DNA of 64,000 bases, taken from NCBI GenBank assembly GCA_037349105.1, contig JAYJMM010000097.1, forward strand, positions 124,001 to 188,000. Reading direction: 5' to 3'. This DNA comes from Limnomonas spitsbergensis (Eukaryota; Chlorophyta; Chlorophyceae; Chlamydomonadales). Below the pieces are notes generated by a model. The model ran no database searches, was not told where the DNA came from, and saw nothing but the letters and a program-made list of their open reading frames with translations. Below are positions 31,179 to 43,501 of the stretch, one piece after another; within the stretch, counting starts at the first letter, position 1; each line of letters opens with the position of its first letter. Both the position numbers and the translations under genes were made by a program.

Positions 31179-34100
31179 TCAGGTCTCCGAGGATGATGCC
31201 ACATCAGCCACCAAGCTGCGCACCGAGATGCAGTACAGCAGGCCACGGTAGCTGTCCTGAAGCTGACTCAGCGCACTCTCTCCTGAGGCAGCCAGCTGGT
31301 CGCTCAGCAGGGCAGCAGCAGCGGGCAACAGCTCCTCATCCTCACTGCCTGCGCTTTTAACTGCCGCCGCTGGTAACCCCTGCTCCAAGGAGACAGCAGC
31401 AGCAGCAGCAGCAGAAGCGGGCCTGCCCTGAGGCAGCGCCAGCTCAGCCTCCGCCGCCGCGCGCCGGAAGGCCGCAACGACAGATCCCAGATCCGCCATC
31501 ATTCGCGACGCCTGCCTGTGCACCAGCCGCGCCTGAGCCTGCGGGTCGGACGGCCAGCCGAGCGCGTTGCCGACAGGCTCGATGACGCCCCGGGCAGGCG
31601 CAGCCAGGCTCAGGCCCGCATCCAATAGCAGCTCGATCTGCGCAGCAGCAAGCTCAGCCAGACGCTTGGAGCTGCGGACAGAGAGCCTCAGCAGCGGGGG
31701 CACCTCCTCATCGTTCTGCTCCTCGTCGTCGTCGCTCCTCACGGCTTCGGCGCCAGGGTGCGCTGCAGCCGCAAAGCCGGATGCCTTGTCCAAGCTATCC
31801 TTGACCAGACACGCCACTGGCGCGTAGCGTGCCTGCAAACAGGGGGCAGGCCGACGTCTAAAGCCACAAAAAGGCGGTATACTCCAGCAGGACCGTGGAG
31901 CACAGCACTGCAGGACTTGGTAGTTGATCTTCTAGAGTGCAGCGATGAAGAGGGATTCCATGAGGTAGGGGCTTCCAGCCAGGACACTTCTTTATGGCCC
32001 AGGGCAAGAGCTTATTTTAGTTGATTTTAGGATAATCTTCGGGTTCATTTTCGAATTTATTGTATGGTTTATTTTAGTGCGCATCAGGCCGCCAGACCAC
32101 CCTCGCCAGGCAGCTGCTCCGCAACCTCTGGGCCGATGAGGGCCAAACATGAGCCTCATCGGCCTCAGGGACTCAGGACACGGAATACCATGATAAGATA
32201 CGACGCGATATGATACGGAACTTTGGCCCAATACGGGATTCAATAGTGTGGCTTTCCATTCAGTGCACCGTAGTGGACCATATCAATACAATACATTACA
32301 GTACGAGATTTTTGGCCAGCATGGCCCGTACCCCGGGTCCCTGCCTACAGCTGGGGACCAAGGGAACTGGACTTCCTGCATCAGTAGCAAGCAGCTAAAT
32401 TGTAAATATCTCACCGCGACTAAACACTGCTGGCCCTGCTGGAACCATGAGGCTCGCACATGCACACTAGCGCCTCCACACATTAGAAATACACACTCAG
32501 ATTCTGGAATGAACACCAATTCAAAACAGAGAATGGGTCAAACAGGGGCGGGGGGCAACCAGTGGTTCCGGGGTGGGAAGTTTTGTCAAAGCGTGTAATT
32601 TGCGTCCTAGAGCATGTGCGTGGTTATAAAACGAATACTCGGATTGTTTGAAGCTGAGCAGGGCCAGTGGGCAATCGATTCGGTGCCCTGAGGCGAAAGT
32701 AAGGCCTGACAGGGTCCAGGGTCCACAGACAGGTCTGGGTCAAACACTCTTGGCCGGCCATGTCTCAGGCACACGCCTCCAAAGCCTCTCAAAGCAATGG
32801 ACAGCTATGTTGAGGGGCCCCTGCGTTCAATTCTGCACATTACCAGTGCCCAAGATTCTCATCAATCCCATTCAGCGTACCTGCAGCTGATCCCCGCACT
32901 TAAGCTCCGCAGCCCCGTCCAAGCCCGGCGTCCCCAGCAGCGCGTCGCCCTCGGCACCCGCACCCTGGCCCGCATCAAGCTCTGCAACAAACAACGCCCC
33001 CAGCTGCTCCATCAGCCTGTCCAGCTCGGCCTGCTGAGCCGGCTCCAGGTAGGTGCGGGATTTGTTGCATGTTCGCGCGCATTCATTGGACAGCGCAGCG
33101 ATTTCGTCACACAGCTGCTGCCCGCCGAAGCTGCGTAAGCAGCGACAGAGAATGAGGGAGTGGGGATGCAGGGAAGGAACACTGGAACAGCCAAAGAGGG
33201 GGTATATTTCAGCTGTTTACATTCTATTCGGCTCTCCAGGTCAGTAATAATGACATACTTCCGCAGCAGCAGGTTACCGCAGCTGTCTGATCGACGACGA
33301 CGGACAGGCTGAGAAGCAGGGGAACAAGTGGAGAGTCAACTAGGGGCATCTCATGCTCAGAGCTGCAGGGGCATATCTCAGAGCTGTAAGGGCATCTCAT
33401 GCTCAGAGCTGTAGGGGCATCTTATGCTCAGAGCTGTCAGGGCATCTCATGCTCAGAGCTGCAGGGGCATCTCATGCTCAGAGCTGTAAGGGCATCTCAT
33501 GCTCAGAGCTGTAAGGGCATCTCATGCTCAGAGCTGCAGGGGCATCTCATGCTCAGAGCTGCATGGGCATCTCATGCTCAGAGAAGCAGGGGCATCTCAT
33601 GCTCAGGGCGTTATGGGCATCTCATGCTCAGAGCTGCAGGGGCACATCTCAAGAGCTGCAGGGGCATCTCATGCTCAGAGCTGCAGGGGCTGCCTCACAA
33701 GAGACCCCAAAACCCCATTGAGTTTGATCCTCAGCCCAGATGCAGCAATCTGAGGTCCCATACCCAGGAAACCGGGAGTGACTGAGTGCCTACTACTGTG
33801 AATACCCTACCAATTCCCTCATAATTCGTATTGTTCAGGGGTGAGGGATACTGATTAACATTGTTTTCCAATCGTCAATGTCAGCTTTCAGGATATCGCG
33901 AGTTTCTGTCGATTATTTGCCCATCGGGCTGCAATACCAGTACAAGAAACAACGATTTCATACCCGAAGGGGGGCGATTCGAATTAACGGGTGCCTGAAA
34001 TAAGCCACTGCTGAGCGGGGCAGCCTCGGGCGTACCCAGGCTGGAACCTGACCGGTTGGTCAAGCTATCTTCTCCAGTGAAATCGACCACCTGTCGATAA

Positions 34101-37100
34101 TCGATAAGCTGTCAGTTCTCCAGTTAAATCGATGACCTGTCAGACCTAAACCGGGTCAATCAGAACCCTGTTCGCCCTTCCTCTGACCTGGCCTGGCGGA
34201 TCCGCCACCGGCTGGACGGCACCATCTGCATCAGAGCGTCCATCAGCCAAACAGCAGCACACACCTCACTCAACATCACGCTATCCTTACATGAGGAAGA
34301 CCCTGACCAGGCACACACGGCCATGGCCCCCACCAGTTGGGCGGCACAAGCCGCCTAAGGACCATGCCTTATAATCCATTAAGCCACAGCTTCACACATC
34401 ACATGCATCAGTCACACCACACAACCCATCATGTCCACACTTACATGAGAAAAAAGTCATCGAAAGTGGCAGGATCTCCCTCGTTGAAGGAGGGTACGCC
34501 CTTGGCGTACTGCCCGGCGACCTCTTCAAGCAGTACAAAGGCAGAGCGACTCACACTCTAAGTAAACATAAGGCATGGGGGCAGGGCAGGGCACGGCGTT
34601 ACAAAGACGGAACATATACGGCGGATGCGAGCGTGCGTGCGAGTGAATTAATGTCACAAGTCACTGAAATCAACAGGCCATACGCCCATACCTGTTTGCA
34701 GCCATGAGTGAGGGATCTCAGTGGGATCCCCGGACATACGGACACCTTAGTATCCTCCCCTGGCCCTCTGTATCAATTAAATGCATGTGCTGGTCCCACG
34801 CTCCACCTCGACTCCTTGTGACCAACATGTGCTTGTCCCACGCTCCACCTCGACTCCTTGTGACCAACATATGCTGGTCCAACGTTCCACCTCGACTCCG
34901 TTCTCTTGATACAACCCCACCTCCATCCTTTCCCACAGGTATATGACCAATCGCTGGTCCGCACTGCCCCTCAATCCCTTCGTCTAAATGCTTAAACTAG
35001 TCCCGCCCTCCACCTCTCTTTTCCTTTAAACTCCAAACCTCAATCACCCTCATGGACATGCTGGTCCCCTGCCCCACATCGAATCCAACCCCAAATGCGC
35101 CTCACCTCAAACCCCACCTTTCACTGCCAATGTTGGTCCACACACCCACCTCGATTCCTTTCTCGAAACGCGATCCGATCATCCTGACGCTGCCTGCAGC
35201 CCCTTTAAAGGAACTGCGGACACATCATCCCACGTGTGTCAGATAACGGCACACACAACACTGGCACGCCAACGCATGCGATGCAACGCCCGCGCAGCAC
35301 GAGACACTCAGTACACTATATCACACACACTAGCTAAGGGCATCCAGACAGACACATTAGAAAATGGCCGGACAGCATCCGAGGAGGCGAGAAACCATTC
35401 GGGTACAAGAGAAGCAAAGGGTGGGATCCTCATCCCAAGCACAGGCAAGATTTATCAACAGAGATGGGCCGCAATCAAAGCCACATACCACATGGCCCTG
35501 ATCCTGCCCTTCCAGAAGCAACAACCTCCAGCAACCTGCTACACCCGCAGTAATAAAATCAAGCGCACCACACCCCTAGTCGACCTCGTAGCCCCCTCCC
35601 CTCTTTTTGATCCCTTAGCACTCTCCCCTTTGTGTCCACAATCCCCCCCCCCACTCTTGGTCCCCTCAGCCCCCCTGCCATCCTCTCACACGCTACCCAT
35701 ATGATGCAGCTGTTGCATGTCATCCGCCCCTTTGCCCTTACCCCCCATACCCCTAAACTCCCCCCTGCCCCCCTCACGTGCTCGTAGCCTGACGCAGCTC
35801 CTGCACGACAGTTATGACACCCCTCCCACCTTCTACCCTTCGCCCCCCTAAATTCTCCTCAGGCCCCCTTTCCCCCCTCACCTGCTTGCTGCCTGCTGCA
35901 GCTGCTGCATGTCATCTGACACCCCGGCTGACATTTCCCTCCTGGCGGCCTCCATCTGAAGGGAGCAACAGAGCAGGCGTGCCGACTTGGGGAGTGAAAT
36001 CAAACAACAGGCACTGTTCCATTTTTATGTGCATCAGACCACCTGCAGGGGCCTGCCAGGCAGCCAGCACTGGGTCAATATGAACAAAACCTTGCCTAGC
36101 TTACATCCTCATACATACATCTAAGCAGCAGGCCTTGCTGCATCAAGCCTCCCTGGTCGAGTGGTCGCAAGTCATGATGTCGCAAGTCATGATGTAGCTG
36201 AATTGTAGATGAAGCAGCTTAAAATGAACAGCGATCCCCTATTCTAATGGTCCAAGGTAAAAAACGTTCCACTTTCACCCTAAACCCATATTCCCATGTC
36301 AGTCGCCCTCAATGCTGTGGCCTGTACCCCTGTTCACCCTCCCTTGGCCACTCCACTGAGCAAGCCACCCACCTCACCTTTAATGCAAGGGCCTGTCCCA
36401 CCGTCCACCCTCCCTTGGTCACTCCACTGAGCAAGCCACCCACCTCACCTTACATGCAAGGGCCTGTCCCACCGTCCACCCTCCCTTCGCCACTCCACTG
36501 AGCAAGCCACCCACCTCTCCTTAAATGCAAGGGCCTGTCCCACCGTCCACCCTCCCTTGGCCACTCCACTGAGCAAGCCACCCACCTCACCTTTAATGCA
36601 AGGGCCTGTCCCACCGTCCACCCTCCCTTGGCCACTCCACTGAGCAAGCCACCCACCTCACCTTTAATGCAAGGGCCTGTCCCACCGTCCACCCTCCCTT
36701 GGCCACTCCACTGAGCAAGCCACCCACCTCACCTTACATGCAAGGGCCTGTCCCACCGTCCACCCTCCCTTGGCCACTCCACTGAGCAAGCCACCCACCT
36801 CACCTTTAATGCAAGGGCCTGTCCCACCGTCCACCCTCCCTAGGCCACTCCACTGAGCAAGCCACCCACCTCACCTTTAATGCAAGGGCCTGTCCCACCG
36901 TCCACCCTCCCTTGGCCACTCCACTGAGCAAGCCACCCACCTCACCTTTAATGCAAGGGCCTGTCCCACCGTCCACCCTCCCTTGGCCACTCCACTGAGC
37001 AAGCCACCCACCTCACCTTTAATGCAAGGGCCTGTCCCACCGTCCACCCTCCCTTGGCCACTCCACTGAGCAAGCCACCCACCTCACCTTTAATGCAAGG

Positions 37101-40100
37101 GCCTGTCCCACCGTCCACCCTCCCTTGGCCACTCCACTGAGCAAGCCACCCACCTCACCTTTAATGCAAGGGCCTGTCCCACCGTCCACCCTCCCTTGGC
37201 CACTCCACTGAGCAAGCCACCCACCTCACCTTTAATGCAAGGGCCTGTCCCACCGTCCACCCTCCCTTGGCCACTCCACTGAGCAAGCCACCCACCTCAC
37301 CTTTAATGCAAGGGCCTGTCCCACCGTCCACCCTCCCTTGGCCACTCCACTGAGCAAGCCACCCACCTCACCTTTAATGCAAGGGCCTGTCCCACCGTCC
37401 ACCCTCCCTTGGCCACTCCACTGAGCAAGCCACCCACCTCACCTTTAATGCAAGGGCCTGTCCCACCGTCCACCCTCCCTTGGCCACTCCACTGAGCAAG
37501 CCACCCACCTCACCTTAAATGCAAGGGCCTGTCCCACCGTCCACCCTCCCTTGGCCACTCCACTGAGCAAGCCACCCACCTCACCTTTAATGCAAGGGCC
37601 TGTCCCACCGTCCACCCTCCCTAGGCCACTCCGTTGAGCAAGCCACCCACCTCACCTTTAATGCAAGGGCCTGTCCCACCGTCCACCCTCCCTTGGCCAC
37701 TCCGTTGAGCAGGCCACCCACCTCACCTTCAATGCAAGGGCCTGTCCCACCGTCCACCCTCCCTTGGCCACTCCGCTGAGCAAGCCTCCCAGCGACGTGA
37801 AGGCCTTTGCCGCCCCGCTGGCCAACTGCTCCACCTGCTCATCCACAACCTGCAAGGAGGCACGCACAGGGGGGGGGAGATGGTCATGCAGCGCTCAGGA
37901 CAACCATGCTGCACCTGTCCCTCTCCTGTCACGCACCTGTCCCTCTCCTATCATGCACCTGTCCCTCTTCTACCATGCTTGATAATTGTCACTCTTACAT
38001 GCTTTGTCTCCCACTGCGCGTGACACTCCTCTATGATGCACCTGCCACTCTTCTATGATGCACCTGTCACTCTTCTATGATGCACCTGCATTATCCAGTC
38101 CATGACCCATGCTACGGCCTACGGCCAGGAGGGGTGCACCAGTCATCCATACTCCAGGGAAAATAAAGGTCATGGGCCAGCCCTTCCGCCCCGGTACCAG
38201 CGCTCACATCATGCGCCCCTAGCCCTCCCACCCCGGCGCCAGCCCTCAAGTCATGTGCCCCCAGCCCTCCCACCCCGGCGCCAGCCCTCAAGTCATGAGC
38301 CCCCAGCCCTCCCACCCCGGCGCCAGCCTTTAAGTCATGTGCCCCCAACCCTCCCACCCCGGCGCCAGCCCTCAAGTCATGTGCCCCCAGCCCTCCCACC
38401 CCGGCGCCAGCCCTCAAGTCATGAGCCCCCAGCCCTCCCACCCCGGCGCCAGCCTTTAAGTCATGTGCCCCCAGCCCTCCCACCCCGGCGCCAGCCCTCA
38501 AGTCATGTGCCCCCAGCCCTCCCACCCCGGCGCCAGCCCTCAAATCATGAGCCCCCAGCCCTAAGGCCCTGACGCACCGCCATCCCGTCCTCCAGGCCTT
38601 CGTCTTGCTCACTATCAGACACAGGAGCTCCAGACGCCCGGTCCACCGCCTGCTGACGTGGCGCGGCGTCAGCAGCTGCGCCGGCGGCCGCTGTTCGCGA
38701 GGCCTCGCCGCCTCGCGCCACAGACCCTCCGCCTTGTCGCTCCTCCTTGCTGCTTCCTGGCCCAGGTTCGCCTTGAGGATGTTGGCTCTTGGGAGGCTTG
38801 TCGTTGTCTTCTGAGACCCCATCATCATCTTCCTCCTCCGAGGTGGCCTCCTCTGCAAGTGCCTGCTGGAGCTCGGTTAAGCTGTGGGACCACTCCTTGA
38901 CAGTGCCTGAGACCAGAAGATTCAAAAGAGGGAGGGGGGCGACAGTGATCTTCTTTCCGTATAGGAACAAATTAAAATCCGCACTGGTGTGAAAAAGTGT
39001 GAAAGTTTGGAAATGCGCAAACGCTGAGGTGAAGCCTTGGCGGGGTCCTGGGGGCACTTCCCGGTAGAGTTTTTTTGCCGGAGTGGGATGCAGGAGGGGC
39101 CACAGAATCGGGGTTGTATAGGAGGGGCTGCAAGGTCAGAATTTGCGGAAGGGGCGGCACAGCCACATGGACCGATGACTGCTGGTCAGGGCTGCAGAGA
39201 AGGGGCGGAGGGCTGTCATGCTGAAAACCCAGTGTGGCCGTATCGCTTGAAACTAAATGCCTCTGGCAGCTACCTGTCTTTATGAGCCTTGCAAACACAG
39301 ATCCGCTGGTCTTAACAGCTTTGCGAAGACATAAGGATAGAATGGAAATAGGAATGGGTCGCTTCAAGCGATCATGCGTCCAAGGAATTGATGATGCTTC
39401 CCATGCATGGCAGCAGTTATGTCTTCATTAAGCGTATGTACGCACACAAGGGTGATGCTGTACAAACAGAATTAAATGATGGAATTTTGCATGGGCTGCA
39501 TGCAAGGGTTGTGTACAAGGGCCAAACTGATTACTTACCAGCTGCGGCCTCCTTGATAGCCTGCAATCCCCATGCAGAGGCACCCCAGCCCCAGCTAGCA
39601 GCTACAGGCTTGTTCGCCAAGATCTCGGGAGGCGCCTTGGTGGCGGCGGCAGTTTGTGCCAACAGTGGGACCTGCTCCTGCTCGCTCTGCTCAGCGGCTA
39701 GTGGGACGATCTCGCAGCTGATGCTGCTGCTTGCCTCAAGCGTAGCTGCTTCTGGCGGGGAGCTACCAGCTGCTGCATCTTCACTGAGGGATGCCTGCGC
39801 CACAAGCTCCTGCTGCAGCAGCTGCTGCTGCTCTTGCAGCTGGGGGTGAGGATCCATGCCGGATTTCAGAAGGCTGGCGACAGGTGGCAGGACAACTTCT
39901 GACTGCAGCACCTGCTCCTGTTCTCTCGATTCAAAATCTTGGGAGGACGCTGCTACAGGTGTTGCTGGATCGGCTTTCGAAGCTGCAGATTGAGGGGGCC
40001 GTAGCAGAGCTGTCGCGGGGGTAGCCATGGCGACAGCTGGGCTCGGCAAAGCTGAAACGGATGACATTTGCAAAGCCATCGGGGCTTCTGTTGGCGTCGT

Positions 40101-40475
40101 CGCGTCCTGTGGCTCGACTTTGACGGGACTCTTGTCCTCGCAATGAGCTGTCGCAATGACAGCAGCTTCATCGCAGGGGTGGGATGGGTTGGGCATCCCC
40201 GAGATAGCAGAATTCGAGTTGCTAACGCCTCCATCCGAATCACAAGGCTTTCCGGGTGAGCCCGTGCCGCTTGCACTCGTTGAGCCCGGGATGACGCCCA
40301 GGTTGCTATCGGCCTTGTCATCATGCTCTTCATCACCATCATCATCGTCTTCTTCAGCCCATTCGTCGATTTCCTTCCACTCGCTGTCAGAGAGAGGCTC
40401 GGCAGCTACATCAACATCGTCCAGAAATGATTCGGATTCGGAGTCCAAGCTCGTCCCCGCTTTAACAGGTTCCAT
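31179..40475 (-). CDS. FAM114/DUF719-like protein, seven exons, 825 aa
   Basis: Exons 39539-40475, 38578-38906, 37727-37849, 35882-35955, 34445-34555, 32881-33130 and 31179-31832 join with matching phases and GT-AG borders. The N-terminus is acidic (DEWAEEDDDDGDEEHDD) with a low-complexity Pro/Ala/Glu region, then a WGWG-type motif (AASWGWGASAWG). The middle reads QVEQLASGAAKAFTSL, then FDDFFLIFGGQQLCDEIAAL and SNECARTCNKSR, matching the plant FAM114-type GG-x-E-Q-L-E-E-L-x-L-S block. The C-terminus has GWPSDPQAQARLVHRQASRM and a final helix. Animal FAM114A proteins are Rab2-interacting Golgi-linked factors; a trafficking role here is inference. It is divergent from the 40799 gene. Confidence 0.8.
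33343..33690. repeat. 25-bp minisatellite, about 13 copies
   Basis: The unit is GCTCAGAGCTGTAAGGGCAT plus CTCAT, with small variants. It lies in the intron between exons 5 and 6 of the FAM114-like gene, just upstream (minus strand) of the exon 6 acceptor. Confidence 0.9.
34786..34910. repeat. 42-bp x3 tandem repeat
   Basis: Copies begin at 34786, 34828 and 34870, with core CCACGCTCCACCTCGACTCC. It lies in intron 4 of the FAM114-like gene. Confidence 0.9.
35695..35955 (-). repeat. Exon 4 end of the FAM114-like gene, three diverged copies
   Basis: The exon end GACATGCAGCAGCTGCAGC with its GTGAGG donor (35882) is followed in the intron by similar segments near 35785-35805 and 35700-35725, each next to a C/T-rich spacer ending in CCCCCCTCAC on the plus strand. 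Confidence 0.7.
36319..37790 (-). repeat. 71-bp array, about 20 copies, of an exon end plus splice donor
   Basis: Each minus-strand unit holds TTGCTCAG (acceptor-like), 49 bases nearly identical to the last 49 bases of exon 3 of the FAM114-like gene, and the donor (A)AAG|GTGAGG. The genuine exon end is the edge copy at 37727. The 22 bases between a donor and the next TTGCTCAG are too short for a normal intron, so splicing would have to span several units. Confidence 0.95.
38177..38560. repeat. 42-bp minisatellite, nine copies, next to a splice donor
   Basis: TCATG recurs at 38209, 38251, 38293, 38335, 38377, 38419, 38461, 38503 and 38545; the unit is AGTCATGTGCCCCCAGCCCT plus CCCACCCCGGCGCCAGCCCT plus CA. 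It starts about 18 bases past the exon 2 donor (38577) of the FAM114-like gene. Confidence 0.95.
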
Positions 40476-40798
40476 GATGTAAGGAGACGGAATCCCTCCG
40501 ATTCAAATGGAGGTTGTTCTTATGTTCTGCACTGTCGACCTAATGTCTGGGATTGGCCACTAGGGTTTTAGAATAGCTACCATTCGGCCCTTGCCGGGTT
40601 CGTCTTGAATTCCAATGCTGATCCAACAGTAGTAGAGTTTATATTAGAATGAACATCAATATTCATCTGCAAAGGTTTCTACAGCATCTGTCGCTCCTAG
40701 CCCTCGGTTGATTGCCTCCAGAACCACTTTGGCCTTGGTGTGTGTCAGCAAATTCTGATTTCTCGCTGGCAAGCATTCGCTGGCTGTAGCGGTTTAAC
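40476..40798. promoter_or_regulatory. Short shared upstream region of two divergent genes
   Basis: Only 323 bp separate the start codons of the FAM114-like gene (-) and the 844-aa gene (+). A bidirectional promoter is inferred from position; no TATA box or other element was clearly identified. Confidence 0.5.
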
Positions 40799-43501
40799 AT
40801 GCAAAGCGAACATCTGTCAAGGCCAGGGTCTACTAGGCGATGCATCGGCCTCCATGCCCGCAGCGAGCCCCGGCTTTCGCCTTTGCCATCCCTTCCATCC
40901 AATGCCGGCGGCCACAGACAGCACATAATTGCAGCAATATCAGTCCCGATTTCTTTGCTGTTGAGTACCTCATCGGTCGAAGCAGGCCCCGACCAACCGG
41001 CTTCCTACGTCATGCTCGAGCGTCAACAGATTGAAAGGTATAAATCGCCCATCAAGTGACCATGCTCACGTCCTTTCTGATTTCACTTCCAACTGGATTG
41101 CTTAACCCCAGATCTAACTGACCACGTATGCCCATACCTGCCCTGCATACATGCATGCATGCATGCGGCTCATGGCCGGCATCTCCCTGGAAACCACCAA
41201 CGCAGGGTCATCGTAGCAGAGTTTTCCAAGAGGCTCAGCGCCCTCCCAAGTGACCAGCTTGGCAGTCTCCTCGAGCAGATCTTCTTGAGCCGCCAAGTGA
41301 CAGCGCCTGAGCTGCTCGGAAGTGTTGGACCGCCAGTGCCGGTGCCCAGCGGGGCCCTGCCCGCCCCGCCACCCGCCACCCAGCCACGTCCATCTCAGCT
41401 ACCATGGTCTGTGCTGCCTGAAACGACTCGCCAAGCCTCACCTGAGAGGAAGCGTGCGCCGCCCCCGCCCCCGCCCCCATTTCCCATGCCAGTTCCCAAA
41501 CCAGAGCCGCAGCCTGCTGCGTCCATGGAGCCGATCCAGCCCATGCCCTCAACTTCCGCTGAAGCTGCATATGAGGACAGCGGTGAGGAGCCTCTTCGCT
41601 CAGGCGCCCCCGGCTCCGCCTCTACCTCTGAGGCTGGACCCGTGGACGCGACGAGGGCCCTAATGGAGCGAATCATGTCGGGTGCGTCGCTTCCCCCGGA
41701 CCCCAGCTCAGATCTGCGCACTAATCAGCAGGAGGAGGAGGAGGCCTCCCCAGCCCGAAGCTCTGTACCCGGGGGGCCTTCTCCTGATGAGGCGGAGCCA
41801 CCGGGCGAACCCGCCGCCATTGCCGTCACCGGCGGGATCTCAGGAGTGCTCGCCGGATTCAGCTTGCCTGCTTTGCCCGAGCTTCCAAAGTTTGCTGTCC
41901 CCGAGCTTCCGTCCCTGCCCTCCCTGCCATCTCTGCCCTCTTTGCCCTCCCTGTCCCTCCCAGCCCTTCCAGATGTGGGGGGTCTGGTTTCTGAGACTCA
42001 GTCTGCAGCCTCAGGAGCTGTCGCCAGCGTGGCGGCGCTTGTGGGGGATTACCTATCAGAAGTGGCTGATGGTTTGCTCTCCGATCGGGCTGCGCTGGCG
42101 ATGGGCGTTGTAGCTGTGGGGACAGTGGCGGCATCTGGACTAGTCATCTCCGGCGCGTTCAACGAGGAGGGCGAGGAGGAGAAGGAGGAGGTGGCGCAAT
42201 CAGGCAAGGAAACAAATGATCCCGCTAAGGTGACGGACCCGGCGTCAACTTCAGAGCCCGCTGCCGCAGCTTCTAATGCGGATACTGTGGCAGTGGCGGC
42301 GGCAGTGGCTGATAAGGTGGCAGCCCTAGCGACACCGAGCATCACTGCCGCCTCCGAAGAGAGTGGGGAGGTGGTGGCAGAGGGGAGCTCGGCAGTGGGT
42401 GCAGGAGCAAGCGGCAGCGGAGTCGAGGGTGGGGTTGAGGGTGCGAGAGGGAGTGTGGGCGGGGGTAAGGATGAGATGGCGATCCAAGGAGAAAAGTTGG
42501 ATCAGGGCGTTGCCAAAGTGGCCGCTGGCATGAGGATTATCAATGAGGCTCGGCGGGCGAGAAAACCGCTGATGCTTGACAATGGTCCGCCTCCGCCTGT
42601 ACAGCCGTCGGGCGCCCCCGCTGCGTTGCCCAATTACGGAGCGCCTGCCCAGGAGCTCCCTCGACCCCCTCCGCCCTCTGTCATGGAGGCACCCGTTGGC
42701 ATTTTGTGGAAGCGGGCTGGGGGCCCGTTGGATAGCCCTCAGCCCGCTGCGCCGCCGCTGCCTCCATACGCGCCTGCTGCACTGACAGCCCAGCCGACCT
42801 TTGCGAGGCCAGGCGTGATGCCTGCACGCCCTCTCGCTCCCCCGCTGGTCATGCAGAGCGGCCCGATGCGGTCCGCCACGACGACTGCATCCTTGAACGG
42901 GGCGGGCGCAGGCGCAGGTGCGGGGGGAGTCCTGTGGGAGAGGCAGCAGGCCGCACCGCGGCAGAATCAGCCTTGGCAGCCGCAGCTGTCTCAGCCGCAG
43001 CCCGCAGCCGCGCGGCCGCCGGGGAACGTTGCGCCGCCCGCTGGCTTCTCGGCGGACGGCTCTCCGCTGCTGCAGCCCCCCAATTTGGAAGACCAAGGCC
43101 GGGGGCAAGACGAGCTAAGAGCTTCGGCACCGGGAGTGTATGACCGATATGGCCCGGGAGCCCAGAGAGCTGCCGGGGCGTTTGCCGGCGTTATGAGCAA
43201 CGTGGAGAATGGTAACGGGCGGGCGGTCGAAGCGAGCGGGAACGGGCGAGTGGTCGAAGCCAGCGGGTCAGGGAGGGCATTCAAAGCTAGCGGGCGCGTG
43301 AGGGTGGTCGAAGCTAGAGGGACTGTGCCACCTGACCCTTGGACGTTGCCCCTGGGGCAGAGCCTTGAGCTGGCTCAGCTGAGCGAGGCGGCACTCTTTG
43401 ATGATGCGGCTGTAGCGCAACGTCACTTGGAGGGGTCCATGTCGCCCAGCGCACCGAACCTGGTGGAATCCCCATGGGATACTCCTCTGGCAGGCCGCTA
43501 G
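40799..43501 (+). CDS. Pro/Ala-rich protein of unknown function, two exons, 844 aa
   Basis: Exon 1 is 40799-41037 and exon 2 41206-43501; AG|G joins them in phase. An in-frame TAG at 40787-40789 precedes the ATG. The first 60 residues are Arg/Ser-rich with few acids and a hydrophobic IIAAISVPISLLLSTSS segment, compatible with an organelle-targeting peptide (inference). Around the junction is a helix with REVIVAEF-like ERVIVAEFSKRLSALPSDQL. The middle has P9, SLP repeats (LPSLPSLPSLPSLSLPALP) and one likely membrane segment, ALAMGVVAVGTVAASGLVI. The C-terminal half is Pro/Gly/Ala-rich, with short repeats such as GNGRVVEASG. No domain recognised. Confidence 0.65.

Noticed and set aside
36145..36175. 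tRNA-like GGTCGAGTGGTCG
   Set aside because: Resembles an A box, but there is no B box or cloverleaf downstream.
36450..37867. Several open frames (VRWVACS/ WPREGGRW type)
   Set aside because: They are translations of the 71-bp satellite; only the edge copy belongs to a coding exon.
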